Made by a program: the position numbers and the translations under genes
DNA from: Jejuia sp. UBA6058
GTDB taxonomy: Bacteria; Bacteroidota; Bacteroidia; Flavobacteriales; Flavobacteriaceae
Direction: 5' to 3'
NCBI GenBank assembly: GCA_002428965.1
Contig: DIYI01000020.1
Coordinates: 1-64,000, forward strand
DNA: 64,000 nucleotides
Shown: piece after piece, positions 63,091 through 64,000 of the stretch
How positions within the stretch are numbered: position 1 is the first letter of the stretch
Layout of the letters: the number at the start of each line of letters is the position of its first letter
Notes under the pieces: generated by a model
What the model was told of the DNA's origin: nothing
Seen by the model: only the letters and a program-made list of their open reading frames with translations
Database searches by the model: none

Positions 63091-63170
63091 ATTTGGGCGT
63101 TCCCTAAAGGTCGGGCTTTCTCTACTCGCTCTCTTTGAGGAGCTCAAACAAACCGTTCAATCCCTAACGC
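63091..63170 (+). repeat. Dispersed intergenic repeat (GGGCGTT...CAATCCCTAACGC), copy 5, inside the LytTR operon
   Basis: TTTGGGCGTTCCC, GGTCGGGCTTTCTC, a TTTGAGGAGCTCAAA hairpin and CGTTCAATCCCTAACGC, in the same order as copy 1. It separates the last 2TM gene from the LytTR regulator gene by 157 bp, breaking the otherwise tight spacing of the operon. Confidence 0.75.
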
Positions 63171-63239
63171 ATTGGTCAGCAAAAAGAACTAACAGCACCA
63201 GAACCTGTTCTATCAGCCAGAATCAAATCAAAAGAAACA

Positions 63240-63995
63240 ATGAAAGTAATAATTATAGAAGACGAAAAACCATCAGCAAGACGATTGCAGCGTATGTTGA
63301 AAACCTTAAATATTGAAGCAGAAACCATGCTGCACTCTGTGGAAGAAGCTGTTAACTGGTTTCAAGAAAACGCACATCCAGATCTTATCTTTTTAGATAT
63401 TCAGTTAAGTGATGGTTTATCGTTTGAAATTTTTGAAACTATTGAGATAAAATCTGCTGTAATTTTTACTACGGCATATGATGAATATGCGCTACAAGCC
63501 TTCAAACTAAATAGTATAGATTATTTGCTAAAACCTATTGATGAAGATGATTTAGAAACTGCTGTAAAAAAATACCAAGAACGTTTGCCTAAAAAACAAG
63601 CAGTTACTTTAGACTTTAATGATATTAAAAAGCTTTTGGTAAATCCCATTGATCGTGAATACAAAAAAAGATTTTCGGTTAAAGTAGGCCAACATCTAAA
63701 ACTGATCAATATTGATGAGATTGAGTGTTTTTATAGTGAAAATAAAGGTACTTATTTGCATACTACCGATAACAGAAATTACCTTATCGATTCAACTTTA
63801 GAGCAACTTGAAGAAGCGTTAGAGCCACACACCTTTTTTAGAATAAATCGTAAGTTTTTTGTAAATATAAATGCTATAAAAGATATGGTAAGTTACACCA
63901 ACTCTCGTTTACAAATAAAACTGAACTCTTATAGCGAACAAGATGTTATTGTTGCAAGAGAGCGTGTGAAGGATTTTAAGCTGTGGTTGGAGTGA
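63240..63995 (+). CDS. LytTR-family response regulator
   Basis: Receiver domain 1-115: IIIEDEKPSARRL (acidic pocket), phospho-acceptor Asp53 in LIFLDIQLSDG, conserved Thr in FTTAYDEYA, and Lys in LLKPIDE. LytTR DNA-binding domain at about 140-250 (DEIECFYSENKGTYLHT, NYLIDSTLEQLEEAL, FFRINRKFFVNINAI). It is the cognate partner of the LytS-type kinase at 61082. The LytTR-type direct repeats at 60335, 54082, 27776 and 35554 are its predicted binding sites. Confidence 0.93.
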   Translation: MKVIIIEDEKPSARRLQRMLKTLNIEAETMLHSVEEAVNWFQENAHPDLIFLDIQLSDGLSFEIFETIEIKSAVIFTTAYDEYALQAFKLNSIDYLLKPIDEDDLETAVKKYQERLPKKQAVTLDFNDIKKLLVNPIDREYKKRFSVKVGQHLKLINIDEIECFYSENKGTYLHTTDNRNYLIDSTLEQLEEALEPHTFFRINRKFFVNINAIKDMVSYTNSRLQIKLNSYSEQDVIVARERVKDFKLWLE

Positions 63996-64000
63996 GAGAA

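Overview
The window is AT-rich chromosomal DNA from a member of the Bacteroidota, most likely a marine Flavobacteriaceae. The evidence is the gene content: TonB-dependent receptors with carboxypeptidase-regulatory N-domains, many lipoproteins, DUF2807 head-GIN proteins, 2TM/LytTR signalling, and a MoxR/DUF58/DUF4350/DUF4129 cluster. Recognisable Shine-Dalgarno sequences are scarce, -7 boxes of the TAnnTTTG type occur, and five S1 sulfatases sit with a GH29 fucosidase. No prophage, CRISPR array or transposase gene was seen.

Layout. 1-69: 3' end of a tRNA (probably Pro) and its terminator. 164-5663 (minus): TonB-dependent receptor, membrane AraC regulator, membrane class III cyclase, DUF6090 protein. 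5793-13546 (minus): mixed accessory genes (Vat-like acetyltransferase, DUF6624 lipoprotein and a decayed second DUF6624 copy, esterase, DUF2306 and other membrane proteins, serine hydrolase, acyltransferase 3, ankyrin lipoprotein). These diverge from a membrane-anchored AraC-TolB-TPR regulator at 13764. 15885-25968: polysaccharide cluster with four sulfatases, a GH29 fucosidase and a DUF6786-like lipoprotein. 25969-30677: head-GIN proteins, PspC/PadR envelope-stress operon, DUF4870. 30695-35475: serine hydrolase, DUF4442, AIM24, OxyR, DUF2141. 35654-41782: DUF58-MoxR-DUF4350-DUF4129-SpoIIM operon with divergent RDD. 42105-53603: sulfatase, cyclophilin, NUDIX, PlsC, cytochrome c/PQQ dehydrogenase, second cyclase, topB, pseudouridine synthase, ECF sigma pair. 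54182-63995: TonB-dependent receptor, three small cassette-like genes, NYN protein, TonB, and a LytS/2TM/2TM/LytTR operon.

Two patterns stand out. First, four promoters carry a 9-bp direct repeat (ACARTTCRK) with a 12-bp spacer, the geometry of LytTR-family binding sites. In all four, a -7-like box starts 34 bp past the repeat. They lie upstream of the LytTR operon itself (60335), a TonB-dependent receptor (54082), a head-GIN lipoprotein (27776) and a DUF2141 protein (35554), which suggests an autoregulated envelope regulon. Second, a family of imperfectly palindromic repeats of about 130 bp (full copies near 8643, 48031, 57014 and 57753; partial ones near 9340, 49268 and 58371) separates small same-strand genes. 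Several upstream genes end inside the repeat arm, and the next gene often starts a few bases beyond it. That layout resembles integron attC sites and gene cassettes, but the sequence is not canonical and no integrase is present. A third repeat family, with ends GGGCGTTACCC and AATCCCTAACGC, occupies five intergenic gaps.
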